The notes under the pieces are model-generated. The model was not told where the DNA came from. It worked only from the letters and a program-made list of their open reading frames with translations, and searched no databases. Position numbers and translations under genes: made by a program. Of a stretch of 64,000 nucleotides of DNA, positions 11,046 to 22,575 are shown piece after piece. The DNA comes from Sternotherus odoratus (lineage: Eukaryota > Chordata > Testudines > Kinosternidae): NCBI GenBank assembly GCA_032164245.1, contig JAVMKO010000001.1, positions 171,386,934 through 171,450,933 on the forward strand. Reading direction: 5' to 3'. Numbering within the stretch: the stretch's first letter is position 1; each line of letters opens with the position of its first letter.

Positions 11046-14000
11046 CCATTTTGTGAGAAAAGAGACCTAGAAAGAGTGGGACTTTACTTATTTAGCTGAC
11101 TAAGTCAGAGGAAGAACCAGTAGGAACCTACATGGTTCCATTGACTTTACAGTAGTTCAGTTTGCCTAACAACATCAGCTGGCAATATTTTCAGTTGCCG
11201 AATTCTTACTGTCATGAGGAAATCCATTTCCTGCTGGGACATGAACACTTGATCTAAGATTCAAAACAGCCTGAATTAAAGGAAACTTTCCATTATCAGA
11301 GCTGGAAGAATGCTTCAAAAATGTCAGTAAATATTTGTTTGCATATTCAGGAGATTACTTTTACTGTCTGCATCACTGCTTGTTTGCTTTCTGTGAATAT
11401 TTTGCCAGAGGAGTTTACTCACGGGAATATTGGTACCAAAAAAAGTGTAAGCAATACTGGAGAATATTAGCAGACAACAACCAGTCAGGGATTAGAAACA
11501 TACCGGGTAACCAATAGCCAAATGTTTCAAAACTGAGTGCATACATTTAGGCTGCAATATTTCTATAGAGGCACCTCTGGTTGATAACTGGCCTGTTTTT
11601 TCAGGGGAGCTGAGCAATTGTAGCTCTTACATGAGGTATCATTTATTTACATGCGAAAGTGTGGATCTTGCTACCTCATTCAAGGCACTGAAGTTGGAAC
11701 TTGGCAAGTGTGTTCACAACACAACTCAAACTGGACCAGCTACTTGGAACAAACCAGCCAGAAACAAACTATAGACCATGAAGTGTTTGAAGAATTTATT
11801 CATAAAATAATTCTGAATGATAAATGCAGCTAAGAAAAGAGTGATCTCCTCCCCAAGGACTTGCAGACAGAAAGAGATCAGATTCATCCAGTAAGTTATT
11901 CATTACACATTGTTTACTGAGGCCGATGTTCACCCTGTGCAGAGAACAGCACAAGGCTTATGCACCACTTAAGTCTCACCTAAATCCTGGGGGGTGAGAA
12001 ATGACTCACATAATATAAGTGATGCACAGGCCTTTTGCTGACCTGTTGTACAAGAATGTGTATCACCATCAGATCTACTGTCCAATAGCTTTGAAGTCAC
12101 TTGTCACTAATAGAAATTAAATAAGTTTTTAAAACAAATCTCTCACCCAAGGGCCTGATTCAAAGACAGTTGAATGGATTATTGAAGTCAGCTGAATTCA
12201 GTGAGCTTTGCATCAGTTCTCAGGAGCACAAACAAATGTTTTCTGTCTTCCTTTTCAACGTCGTCCCTTGCTGGAATTTGAGTCAAGAATGTTCTGTCAT
12301 GTTTTCTTTATTTACACAAAGAGGACAACATTCCACAAGAAAGGTGGCACTGGCCCTGTAAGAGAGGCCAGTGTACCTGTGACTCATCATCTACCTTCCA
12401 ATAGGGTTTAAGTGAAGGCACTTGGCCCATAAAATGGGGAGAGATGGAGACAGAGGGGTCAGTCAGGAAGAAGGCACGTAAGGGCCTGCATAGGAGTGAG
12501 ATCAGGAGATGGCAGGAGGTGTCTGAAGGAAGATGGAGGTGGTTCCTGGGGAACACTGAAGGCAGGACCATGGTGGAGAGGTTGGCTGGCTGATGTCCCT
12601 GAGCCAAGGCTGGAAAGAACTGATGGCAGAAGAGCAGCAGAGGAAGTTGCTTGCTGACGTCTAAGCTAAAGCTTAGAAGCTTACCTGCTGTGGTATCCAT
12701 TCAGGAGAGCTGAGCAAAGGCTATCCGGATGTGGGGAATGATGGCCTCTCCTGTGGTGAGGATGCACTCCCAGGACAGGGGCTGGGGGTTTCCAACTAGG
12801 AAGAGCTGGGTTGCACTCTAGCTGGAAGGACTGGGGTGGCTGTCCTAGTAATACACACAGGACTAAAATGTGAGGTAGAAAATGTCAGAGAGTGATATGT
12901 GGGGTATTGAGAGAGGAGATATCTTTGGATTTTAAGGACTATAGACACACAAATGGATTGTCTTGAGATGATAATTACAAAAAACATCGTTCAAGTGGTC
13001 CATAATAAATTGGCCCCAAGGAGGGGTATTAGTGAGTCTAGAAACCTGGTATAGAGTTACTGGAGACTCTGAAGAATGGGCCCAGAGGTAGGCATTCCTG
13101 TTGTGTGCTGGAGTGAGCACCAAGTGTAGAATGCTGTCCTCTGCCAGATGACAGCCCTTGTCAGTTTTGAGCCGCCGCCTTTAAAATAATCCTTCTATGC
13201 GTGAGAAGATGAGCACAATATAATGTGCAGACACCAAGAAGTACATCTCGAAAAGTTTTATGAAGATGTAACTGCCCAACTCACAGTGATGTTAATAGGA
13301 CTAAATCCTCACACTAGATACAACTTAAATAATTTAAGGACATGTCTTCTTTTATCCCATTATCCTCTGATCATTTTGTCTATCGCTTGATGTTTCCTCA
13401 TAGGAAAAGAATTTGTTTTGCCTAATCTTTCTTAGTCATACTGCCGTCCTTATCACTAACTGCCTCCCTGATCTTACAGATAGGATGCTGGTTTTAAACT
13501 GTTCTCTCAGACTCTCCAGCTGTGATTCCAGATGCACAGGAACACGATTAGTGGGGCAGTGCTGGCACAAGGCCATAATGTTTCCTGTTGTAGAGAAATT
13601 GCCTTGAGTTAAGCTTCTTCTTAGCTTTGTCCGGTTGTAATCGTGTAACCCATTGCCACAACCACTGCTGCTCTGCTGGCCAAAACCTCAGGGGATAGCA
13701 TCATGTGGGGAACCCTGTCTGAAAGTAATCGCTGGTCCTAGGCGGACCGAAATTCACAACTAGAATGATTCTAGCTTCCAGTGATGGGGGGAGGGAGTGA
13801 TGTGCCTTGAACATCATCTGGGGAAGTGTTACTCGATGATGGATCCTTTTGTCCATGAACCTGGGTGCTGAGATTCAGCCATAGTGATGGCCTGCATCTG
13901 GGGAGATGGCAACCATCATGGAGGTGGCCTAGCACAAAGGGGTGGCCTTGGTGAAGTGAATGGGAGTCTTGCTATTGGGCTAGAATATCACCCTATGACA

Positions 14001-14262
14001 CTTATTTGGACTGGCTACAATACCTTTCATAGAGAAGGGAGAACCCTTTGGCCAGGCTCAGGTGGGCTGAGGTACTGCTTGTATCCAGATTCCTGGGAGC
14101 TGTAGCGGAAGGAGAAAAGACAGGGTTTTCTCTCCACATGGACAGCCATTAGCAGGTGATGCAGATCTGCATATGCTGCCATCTCATCTACAGGCTGCAA
14201 GCACCTTCTTTGGTGGGTGGCCATTTCAAAAGGGCAAGTCCCGTGAGGGCAGGGAGTGGGAG

Positions 14263-14450
14263 CAGGGCCGATTCTACCTTTTTTTGCTGCCCCAAGCAAA
14301 AAAAAAAAAAAGCCACCTGAACTGCCGAAGCATAAAGAAAAAGAAAAGGTGGCCAAATTCCCCCGCCACAAGATTGACCAGAATGCCACCCCCTTACAAT
14401 GCGCCACCCGAGGCACATGCTTCCTCAGCTGGTGCCTGGAGCCGAACCTG
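14263..14450. mobile_element. hAT-like MITE with perfect 8-bp target duplication
   Basis: The 188-bp element is flanked by agtgggag at 14255-14262 and 14451-14458. The ends are 'cagggccgattct' and 'gagccgaacctg', whose reverse complement matches the left end at about 8 of 12 positions. The 8-bp duplication and CAG-type end are hAT hallmarks. It contains a poly-A tract and 'tgctgcccc' / 'ggtgcctgg' motifs. No transposase is present. The 192-codon minus frame at 14027-14605 runs straight through it and is therefore spurious. Confidence 0.8.
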
Positions 14451-14458
14451 AGTGGGAG

Positions 14459-16590
14459 TAGGAAAAATTGGTGATAGTCAGGTATTTCTCTGAAAATAAT
14501 GTCATCAAAGCCTTGTTTCCCTGAACAACATAAGAAACAAACAACAGGAGAAAGTTCCTGTGTCAGCTGTTCCAAGCTCCTTGCCAGCCAGCTCTCTATA
14601 CCCAAAAAGCTTTTTCTCTTTTCCTCAGGTCCCTGTTACCAGCTTTCAGTGACTGTCTGCGTGGTTTTCTCTTGCTGCGTCTGTCCCTGTGGTGCATCAG
14701 TGGGGGTTCTCACTCTCAAACACACTTAGACAAAAACAGTTCTACCAATCCAAACCCTCCATTTGAAACCCCTTAGGCCACCTAGCTCAGCTTCCACTCA
14801 AGTGTTTTCATGGGCCTGTGTTTTGGGTGCTGCTGCTGTGTTTCAACCACTTATGTACAATGGCTTCTTTACATTTATTCTGAAAGGGAGGCAGCAACTA
14901 TATCTGACTCATAACGTTTAGTCCAACCCACAGTGCTCATATCCAGTGAAGAAATTTAACTATTATAGCTCTAAAGCCATGAGATTTTATGATGGAGAAT
15001 TTATGACCTATGCACCTCCCAGCACTAATTATAAAAGAAAAGATCCCAGAAGCTCCAAGTTGTAGAGTACTAACACAACTTAATAAATACAGTGAAGAGT
15101 TTTTTCCCCATAGCCTTTTTTGGTGTGTGTAGGATAAATTATTTTTATGGCCCCAGAAGAATTATCTGCAATAATTTATCCTGCATACAATACTGCCTCT
15201 TGGTGAGGATGGATCTAATCAACTGTACTGAATCCCTTGCCATTGAATCCAGCCAACTAACCTCTTGACTCCAAGAGATAGTTTATATTGTCTGAACAAA
15301 AGGCATAACCTTGAGGGGAAAGTGCTTACTTCTTCTTAATAAATGGAGAATAACAGATCTGTAAATGTTTTCTGCTATTCTCTGCAGCAAAATGGAATAT
15401 TAAATTCATCATATAGCACCGGCACTATCACCACAATCATCAACAGCAAAAAAACCACCTTCAGTGTAGCAGCTGTAGCTACTTTAATGAGAAATCTACA
15501 TAGAGAAAATAGGCAATCAAATTTCTGCAAAGTATGAAATTTTCCATTTAAAGTCTCTTCCTTTTATATAACGCAGCTGCAACAGTTCTCTATGGCTTTT
15601 CCTACAAATGCCTTTACTCTGATGACTCTTGGGTAGTAGAATATCTTCAAAACAACTCATTTGAGATTCAGAAGATTTCCTCTAAAAGAGACTGGACCTG
15701 ACCCCAAACATTTTAGCAAGCATAAGCCTGTATTATTTGCAGTAATAAGGCAGCAACTAGTTATCCAAAGAATGTTGTGAATGAAGAGCATAATTCTGAT
15801 AAGTGAAAATGGTTACAGATGTAATGAATTTCTGTCACTTGCTTCCAAACAAATATCTGTTAATTTTAGTCAAAGTATTAATTTTCCAAAGGCCTTTGAT
15901 GTTGTGATCTGTTTGTCTACTGAACTTCATAGTTTTGGTTTTAATGAGGAAGGGGTTCTGTGGTCTTCATCACATAAAGTAATTATTGGTGGGTTGAATT
16001 GCTTAGAAGTTACTGTAAATTGCAATGTTTGCCTATTGCTGGAGTTTCTAAAATACTGGACTTGATGTGCTATTTTTTTCATCTATTAATGATCTTCCAA
16101 ATCCTTGTTCTCTTTCTGAGACTTTTAGATGCTGATGGTAGATTCTCTGTATACATGGGTTTTCATGGTTCTTAAAGAAATAGTACACCGTGATTTGAAT
16201 AATGAATGCATCTGTCTTTGGAAGACATTACTGAATGAATTAAAAAACCAAAATTTTTCTATGCTGTGTTTAAAAGAAAACACTGTGACTGCTGGCTGTG
16301 AAGTAAAATTTTGTTGGCTTTTTTAAATTACTGTGATATCAAGTGAAGAAGTGGTGGATTGTGTCAAAATTGGGTCAAAACTTCCATTGATTTTTCACCA
16401 TTCCCCTCCATTGAGAGGGGCAGCACAAGGCCTCTGCTACACTTATGTCCCAATTAAGTTCTACTCTGAAGATTCCAGTAGAACTTTAGTGGTGCATAGA
16501 CCCCGCTATACAGAAGGGTGAAGTTCACCCTTTATGAATTGCTGTATGAGTATGTTGCTGCAGGTATAAACAAGTCATTGTCTGTATGAA
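14459..16590. other. No gene recognised; AT-rich unique-looking DNA
   Basis: Frames at 15781-16065, 16129-16326 and 16333-16521 are short and have no recognised domain. No repeat was identified with confidence. Confidence 0.5.
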
Positions 16591-16727
16591 ATTTTAGTTT
16601 GTACTGACTTCACTAGTGCTTTTTATGTTGTGTGTTGTAAAACTAAGCAAATACCTCGATGACTTGATGTACCCCTGGAAGACTTCTGCATACCCCCAGG
16701 GTATATGTACCCTAGTTGAGAACCACC
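16591..16727 (+). mobile_element. 3' part of a hAT-like element (truncated copy)
   Basis: 'gtttgtactgacttcactag' and 'gctttttatgt...ttgtaaaact', ending 'gttgagaaccacc', match the right-hand part of the element at 41548-42319 (see 41822-41930). It carries only this end, so it is truncated on the left. The terminus resembles the hAT end 'ggttgagaaccactg'. Confidence 0.65.
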
Positions 16728-17033
16728 ACAACAGATGACAGCAAAATGGCTTCTCTCAGAAATGAGCCATTGTTTTATCAGTAAAGTGAAGAATTACAAT
16801 ATGTGCAGTAATCATTTTAGTTCACCATGTCCCTGACATTGTCCTGTGTCCTGGAATTATGCGTAAAAGTAAGAAAATAATGTATCAATCATTTTTAATG
16901 GAAGAGTATGCCAATTTGGCTTTAAATTATTTGCCAGTGTTTTCCCTCTAAATGTGGTGTATTTTGCATCATGTCTTGCTTTATGTAAGTAGGTGTTGAA
17001 ACCTCATAGTAAATATTATTAATATGAAATGAG

Positions 17034-17082
17034 GCCTAGTGGATAGAGCATGAAAGTGGGATTCAGGAGACTGGAATGCAAG
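17034..17082 (+). mobile_element. tRNA-derived SINE head fragment
   Basis: 'ggcctagtggatagagcatg' followed by 'gggattcaggagactgg' resembles the pol III promoter head of turtle tRNA-related SINEs, including an A-box-like 'tagtggatagagc'. The B box is not intact ('ggaatgc'). It stops where CR1 sequence begins. Confidence 0.55.
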
Positions 17083-17300
17083 CCAAAGTAGGAAAAAAAC
17101 AGATTAAAGAATATTTAGATCAATGAGATCTATTCAAGTTGACAGGACCTGAAGAAAGTGATCCTAGCATACTTGGGGAACTAGCTTAAGCAATCTCAGA
17201 ACAGGTAGAAAATTGTCTTAAGTACTCATGGAGGATGGGTGAAGTCCCAAGGACTGGAGAAGGGCAAACATTGTTCCCCTTTTTCAAGATGGGTACTAAG

Positions 17301-17569
17301 GCTGGTCTTCACTGGGGGCGGGGGGAGCATCGACTGAAGATATACAACTTCAGCTATCTTCAGCCGACTTACCTGCTATCCTCATGGCGGCGGCAGTTGG
17401 TAGTGTGCTCCCCTGTCAACTCCAGCTTGCGCCTTGCGTCATGCTGGAGTTACAGGAGTTGACGGGGGCGCCATGGGTGATCGATTTCTCGCATCTTAAC
17501 GAGACACAAGAAATCAATCGCTAAAAGAGGGATCGCTACCCATCGATCCGGTGGATAGTGAAGACCTAC
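17301..17569. mobile_element. MITE inside the CR1 copy, 6-bp target duplication
   Basis: Flanked by actaag at 17295-17300 and 17570-17575. The terminal inverted repeats are 'gctggtcttcact' and 'agtgaagacctac' (11 of 13 positions). The interior is GC-rich and contains further inverted 'atcgat' and 'caggagttgac' motifs. CR1 reading resumes immediately afterwards, so this inserted after the LINE. The exact superfamily is uncertain. Confidence 0.8.
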
Positions 17570-18132
17570 ACTAAGAGGACAGTCAGCTTAACTTTAGTAG
17601 CTGGAAAAATACAAGAACAAATTATTAAACAATCAGTTTGTAATCATCTAGATGCTAGGTGATATAGACATCATGGGATTGTCATTGTGGATTTTTCAGG
17701 AACAAAATAATCATGCCAAACCCACCTAATTTCTTTTTTTGGCAGAGTTGATGATGGGGGGAAGCTGTAGCTATGATACCTTGATTTTAGTAAGGATTTT
17801 TGACAGTCTCATGTGACATTGTCATAAGCTAACTAGAGAAATGCAGGCTAGATGAGATTGCTATAAAGGTTGGTGCACAACTGATTGAAAGGCTATATTC
17901 AAAGTAGTTATCATTGTCAAATTGGGAGGACATACCTAGTAGGGGCCTGCAGGGGTGAGTCCTGGGTCTCATACTAGTCAATATTTTTATTATTACTTAG
18001 ATAATGAAGTGCAGAGCATACTTATAAATTTTTTTGCAGATGACCCTAAAATGGGAGGGGTTCTAAGTACTTTGGAGGACAGGATTAGAATTTAAAATGA
18101 CCTTGTCAAATTGGAGAGTTGTTCTGAATTCA

Positions 18133-18675
18133 TGTTGCCGGGTACCCTGGGGGAGTCCCGTAGAGACGATGCACACGCACAGTGGTTGTATAAAGTGGAT
18201 GAGTTTATTAGAAGGTCTCGGTCCACTGGCCCTGGGGGCCCCACACAGGGTGACCGCAGAAGGGGAACCTAGCACATCCGTCTAGAGTAAAGAGGCCTGC
18301 GGAGGAGTGGAGACGTGTGTTTAAGTACAGTCACACATTTGCATCTCATACATACTCATAGCTCATGAATATCTAGCAAGCACCTGTGACTGGGTCACAC
18401 ACTATACTACTCCTGTTGATTACACGCTGTCTGCTTTGTTTGGCATTGCATTTTACTTTCACACAGACCCATTCTTACACAGACAGAAGAAACAGCAGAA
18501 GAAACAACACACAGCTGGATAGAAAACACTTTCCCAGCATGTCTTCCCACAAGATAACAAAAGTCCGATTACCCTGAGCCGTTAACCTTGGCCAAGTGCC
18601 CTTTCCAGGAGGGGCCGAGGGGGCGAAATCCCGTTGCCTAGCACCTGACCGTGACAAACTCTTCCGCTTACTACA
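18133..18675 (-). mobile_element. Solo LTR inside the CR1 copy, 543 bp
   Basis: Read on the minus strand it starts 'tgtagtaagcggaag' and ends 'ccggcaaca' (TG...CA), with a polyadenylation signal at 18204-18209. The flanks are attca (18128-18132) and attct (18676-18680), a 5-bp duplication with one change. Removing the LTR rejoins CR1 sequence ('gttctgaattc' to 'tgtaagatgaaatgc'). It is homologous end to end with the LTR at 53706-54233. No internal retroviral sequence is present, so it arose by LTR-LTR recombination. Confidence 0.85.
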
Positions 18676-19468
18676 ATTCTGTAAGATGAAATGCAGTAGA
18701 GACATTGATTTAAATGGGAATTCACTTAAGGAAAAATCAAATCCCCAATTACAAAATGAGGCATAACTGACTAAGCATTGGTACTGTCGAAAAAGATCTG
18801 CAGGTTATAGTGGATCACAAATTGAGAAAATCAACGACGTGGTGTAGTTGCAAAAGTGGCTAATATCATTCTGGGGTGTATTAATAGGAGTGTGATATGT
18901 AAGAACAGGAGTACTGTGTCCAATTCTAGGTGCTGTGCTTTCAGAAACATGTGGACAAATAGGAAAGAATCCAGAGGAGAGCAACAGAAATTATAAAAGA
19001 TTTAGAAAACCCTGACCTACGAGGAAAGTTTTCTTTTAAACTGCACTTGTGTAGCCTTGAGAAAAAACCTGAAGGGGGACTTGAAAAGTCTTCAAATATG
19101 TTAAGGATTATTACAAGGAGGACAGTGATCAGTTGTTCGGCATGTCCACTGAAGGTAGGACAAGAAGTAATTAGCTTGATTTGTGGCAAGGGAGATTTAG
19201 GTTAGATATCAGGTAAAACTTTCTAACTATAAAGGTAGTTAAACTCTGGAATAGGCTTCCAAAAAAGATTGTGGAATCGCCATTGTTGGAGGTTCTTGAG
19301 AACAGATTGGACAAACACCTGTCAGGGATGGCCTTGGTTTACTTAGTCCTGTCTCAGTGGGGGGGAGGGGCTGGACTTGATTTCTCAAGGACCCTTCCAG
19401 CCCTATATTTCTAAGATTCCTAGATATGTCACTGGCCTGCTGGGTGATCTTTGGCACATCACTTAAGT

Positions 19469-19549
19469 CCAGATCCTTAAAAGTATTTATGCTCCTAACT
19501 CCCATTGATTTAAATGGGAATTAAACACCTAAATACCTTTGAGGATCTG
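19469..19549. repeat. Palindromic element inside the SINE
   Basis: An 81-bp near-palindrome: 'ccagatccttaaaagtattt' at the left is inverted at the right as 'aaatacctttgaggatctg', with 'cccattgatttaaatggg' at the centre. It sits between SINE parts that are normally contiguous. Single arms occur at about 2258 and 8164. Confidence 0.75.
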
Positions 19550-19581
19550 TGCCTCAGTTTCCACTCCTGTACATTGGGGAT

Positions 19582-20583
19582 TGTAGGCCTTGCAGGAACC
19601 CTAAGCATAACTAACAATGTGACCCAAAGGCTCTGAGCCAAAATAGGCCTTCCCTTGGCAAAATAGCCACACACTGGGTATTAGCTAACCAAGTAAGCAC
19701 CTTCCTGATCTGAGAGGATGGTACAAGAATATCCAGAGTTCTCAAGTAACTACTGTGGCAGGGTGGGTTGCACCTGGCAGCCTCCTCAGGGGAATAAAAG
19801 CCTGCCAGGAAGGAAGCCCAGGGTGGTGGTGGTATGGTAGTGTGGAAGATAGATAGATAGATAGATAGATATACACACACACACACACACAGAGCTGAGG
19901 CTAGAGGCCTGAGAGAGCTGAACTATATAGCGTTGTATAGAGCTGTAAGCTGTAGAGCTGTGTTAGAGCTGTAAGCTATAGAGCTCTGTATAAAGCTGTG
20001 TATATTGGTGGTGGGACCTTGCACTGTGAAATAAAGAGCACTGTTGGAGCCAAAGAAGAGTTTCCTGCCTGTGTTTGAAGAGGGGTGAGAAGGCGATCTG
20101 TTACACTACATAGACAAATTCCCAAGAGATTGCACAGAAACACACTGAAGCCTCGTAAGACAAAGATGAGATGACAGTATAATGGATCAGGATGTTTTGT
20201 TCGAACTAGCAGGTATAAGCATGGTAGCCTAACAATAGCTGGAGAGTATTAAGAAATTGTTTGTATCAATGTATAAAATGAGAAGTCAAAGGAGGGACAT
20301 CCGTGTACTGGTCTAGAGGACAGCTTCCTGGTATGTTGATTGAACTGGTAACTTGTCATGGGCACACATGTGTTAGTGTACGTGTAGCTCCTCTGGGGCA
20401 CTCGTATTGTGCTTTGTTGACAATAAACCTGGTCAAATGTCTTCACCACTGAACCGAGCCTGTCGTCGTTCTGAATGAACAACATCAAGGTCTGCAGAAT
20501 CACAAGCTGCACTCTCTGCTAGTGCCGCTAACACCAGAGCTCCAAGAACAGCAGCACAAGCAACCCTTAGCCACATGAACAAC
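19582..20583 (+). mobile_element. Probable LTR-type insertion that split the SINE
   Basis: The segment separates two SINE halves (flanks 'ggggat' and 'gggaat'). A TATA-like 'tataaaa' at 20272-20278 and AATAAA at 20422-20427 are 150 bp apart, as in an LTR. It is itself split by the LTR at 19754-20105. Exact termini and target duplication are not certain. Confidence 0.5.
19754..20105 (+). mobile_element. Solo LTR nested in another insertion, 352 bp
   Basis: Starts 'tgtggcaggg' and ends 'gatctgttaca', flanked by ctac on both sides (19750-19753 and 20106-20109). TATA-like 'aataaaag' lies at about 19794 and AATAAA at about 20032. It contains a (gata)n(ac)n microsatellite at 19847-19891 and a tandem of 'agagctgtaagct'-type units at about 19935-20010. 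Confidence 0.75.
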
Positions 20584-20660
20584 GGGAATAATTATATTGA
20601 CCTCCTTTATAAAGCACTTTGAGATCCATGGATGAAAAATGTTAAATATCTAGCTCATAT

Positions 20661-21061
20661 TTATTTTCTTACAAATATGTATTTATATACCATTGTCAAA
20701 GATATTTCTAAGCTATTAATATGGCCTAAGTTTATATATAAACTAAAAAGCAGGAGGATTGTGTGAGAGTAGTGCTGAGCTCCTGAGCCTTAAAAAATAC
20801 AGTCCTCAGCATACAACAGGAGAAACTGGGAGATATACCTTCTTAAGAACTGCTGGAGTATTGCCAGAGACAATGTGAATGGGGCATTATCTTTTTATTG
20901 GACCAACTTCTGCTGGTGGAGAGGACCAGCTTTTGAGTATGACAGAGTTCTTACTTTCACCCGTGGTTAGTAGGAAGCAGTGTGTGCTACAGATTGTTGT
21001 AATAAGCAATAAAAAAAGTGGATCTTGAAAAGTGTTGTGGGAGTGGGGCTTGATTGTCATT
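20661..21061. other. No feature recognised
   Basis: Short AT-rich stretch with no gene or named repeat that I can support. Confidence 0.5.
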
Positions 21062-21071
21062 CCAGTGGAAA

Positions 21072-21262
21072 AACGAATAGGAGTACTTGTGGCACCTTAG
21101 AGACTAACGAAATTTATTTAAGCATAAGCTTTCATAGGTACAGCCCACTTCATCAGATGCAGTTAGTTAGTCTCTAAGTCTCTAAATTTATTAGTCTCTA
21201 AGGTGCCACAAATACTCCTGTTCTTTTTGCAGATACAGACTAGCACGGCTGCTACTCTGATA
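21072..21262 (-). mobile_element. Hairpin-like retroposon, 10-bp target duplication
   Basis: Flanked by the exact 10-mer 'ccagtggaaa' at 21062-21071 and 21263-21272. Read on the minus strand it starts 'tatcagagtagcagccgtgc' and ends in a T-rich tail after 'ggtgccacaagtactcct'. It is the same family and the same 5'-to-3' order as the copy at 5613-5815. It includes an internal repeat of 'tagtctctaa' (21168-21200). Confidence 0.85.
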
Positions 21263-21704
21263 CCAGTGGAAATGTATCTGCAGGTTTTGCCTCTGTATGG
21301 TAGGGTCTGGTGTTGCTTTGCATTGATGGGTCCTGGTCTCTGGAGAGCTTACTTCTAATGACGAGCTTGATGAGGTTTGGGACTTGTTGGAAGGCCAAGA
21401 AAGGCAGTTCAGGAAAGATTTTTCTTAACCCATACTTGAACCCATACCAAAATTCCACAAAAGTTGAAGTCTGTCTGTGGATATAGATTGCAATGCCATT
21501 ATAACTTTCCATTGCCTTCTTCTGTTAGGCTTTGAAACTAAATCTGGCAAACTATTCACAGTGAACAATTTGATGAATTTAGCCATTTTATTTCCTGTTG
21601 GTGAATCATTTGTAAAAATTATTTTTAGTGAATTTGTTCATAATTTTTTAATGAATATTTTGTGCAAACAAATTTCAGCGTGTGGATTGTCTCATTAATT
21701 ACTT

Positions 21705-21900
21705 TCTGCCTTATTTTTGCTGATTTAAGTTGCATTATTTTAGGGTGGAATATCAAAAGATGCTAATTGACATTATTTTAATCATTCCCCATTTGTCAGA
21801 TACTATCTGTGCTGTGTGATTGATCATCGAAATTACCAGGTATTTTTCTACTCCTTTTATAGACTTATTGAAACATTAATGAGGAAAAAGCCTTTAAAAT
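21705..21900. other. Candidate conserved non-coding element
   Basis: Not recognisable as a repeat. Contains clustered homeodomain-like cores ('gctaattgac', 'ttttaatcattcc', 'tgattgatcat', 'acattaatgagg'). The composition is like that of vertebrate enhancer elements. This is inference from appearance only. Confidence 0.25.
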
Positions 21901-21930
21901 GTCACTTATGGTGTGAAAACTCATTTAAAT

Positions 21931-22061
21931 TAGGGCTGTCAATTAACTGCAGTTAAGTAAAAAAAATAATTGTGATTAATCGCAGTTTTGATCGCAAAAA
22001 TATTTAAATGGTATTCTATTGTTTAACAGCAACTAATTTTTTTAATCGTTTGATAGCCCAA
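21931..22061. mobile_element. Small hAT-like MITE with perfect 8-bp target duplication
   Basis: Flanked by atttaaat at 21923-21930 and 22062-22069. The ends 'tagggctgtcaa' and 'ttgatagcccaa' are inverted repeats. The interior holds 'gattaatcgcagttttgatcg'-like AT-rich sequence. The A/T-only duplication weakens the evidence slightly. Confidence 0.7.
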
Positions 22062-22099
22062 ATTTAAATACAAATTTGCACAAATACTTATGGTACTTC

Positions 22100-22575
22100 C
22101 AACTAGTGTTAAGTGAATAATTGATATTTTGGTTCAGGGGCCAAACCAAAAAATTGGGGTGGGGAGGGAGGGAGATGGGGGATGGACTGAATTCAGTACA
22201 AACCAAAATAGACTTCCACCTCCCCAATTTTTCATCACATTGGAAAACTTCTGAAACTTTGTTTTGAATTGACCAAAATGTTTTGAGTAAACACATTGAG
22301 TAAAAACATTTTGGCCATTTTGGAATGTTTCACCTCTTTCTGTGTGTTTTGTCTTTTTACATTTTTTAATTGGCCAAATTTCAAAACAGAACCTTGTTCA
22401 AAATAAAGTAGAAGATAAATATTTTGAAACGTAAAAAACATCTTGAAATAACTTTTTTTTAAAAAAAATGTATACAAAACTAATCAAATTTGAACCGAAT
22501 TCACAAATATTTTCAGAATCTTGAAAAACTATTTTCAGCAAAATTACCATTTGCTAAAAAAAATTCCCCTAGCTC
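22100..22575. repeat. AT-rich interspersed repeat, unassigned
   Basis: Dense in 'aaaacattttgg', 'ttttgaaacg' and 'aatttcaaaac' motifs and ends near 'cccctagctctaatt'. This resembles a common reptile element ending in 'agctctag'. A weaker similar patch is at 26220-26460. Boundaries are approximate. Confidence 0.4.

Larger units (their letters stand above)
8772..14254. other. No gene recognised; largely unique-looking DNA
   Basis: Short frames only. The 130-codon minus frame at 12308-12700 has no recognisable domain. Contains an exact tandem duplication at 10454-10532 and a palindromic repeat at 10978-11045, both listed separately. Confidence 0.5.
17086..19425 (+). mobile_element. CR1 LINE relic, broken by two insertions
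   Basis: Recognisable CR1 stretches include 'gaacaaattattaaacaatc' (17614 onward), 'taccttgattttagtaagg' (17778 onward), 'ggaggacaggattagaat' (18074 onward), 'caaatatgttaagg' (19092 onward) and the 3' end at 19210-19420 ('ggataggcttcc'-like, 'aacacctgtcagggatgg', 'tatttctaagattcc'). This spans the reverse transcriptase and 3' untranslated region of a plus-strand copy. Many stops and indels make it a pseudogene. A MITE (17301-17569) and an LTR (18133-18675) interrupt it; the LINE sequence resumes cleanly after each. Confidence 0.85.
19428..20660 (+). mobile_element. tRNA-related SINE, split by a palindrome and an LTR insertion
   Basis: The SINE body is seen as 'ctgggtgatctttggcacat' (19440 on), 'gcctcagtttccactcctgt' (19551 on) and, after a 1-kb gap, 'gggaataattatattgacct' then 'gcactttgagatcc' (20584-20645). 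These join to the usual turtle SINE order. It lies directly after the CR1 3' end and lacks its promoter head. Confidence 0.75.

Noticed and set aside
12308..12700. 130-codon minus frame
   Set aside because: No domain, no convincing start context or splice signals; the neighbouring sequence is non-coding.
14027..14605. 192-codon minus-strand open frame
   Set aside because: It passes straight through a MITE with a perfect target duplication (14263-14450) and its poly-A tract, and has no recognisable domain.
17034..17082. Possible tRNA gene
   Set aside because: Only an A-box-like SINE head, no cloverleaf and no intact B box.
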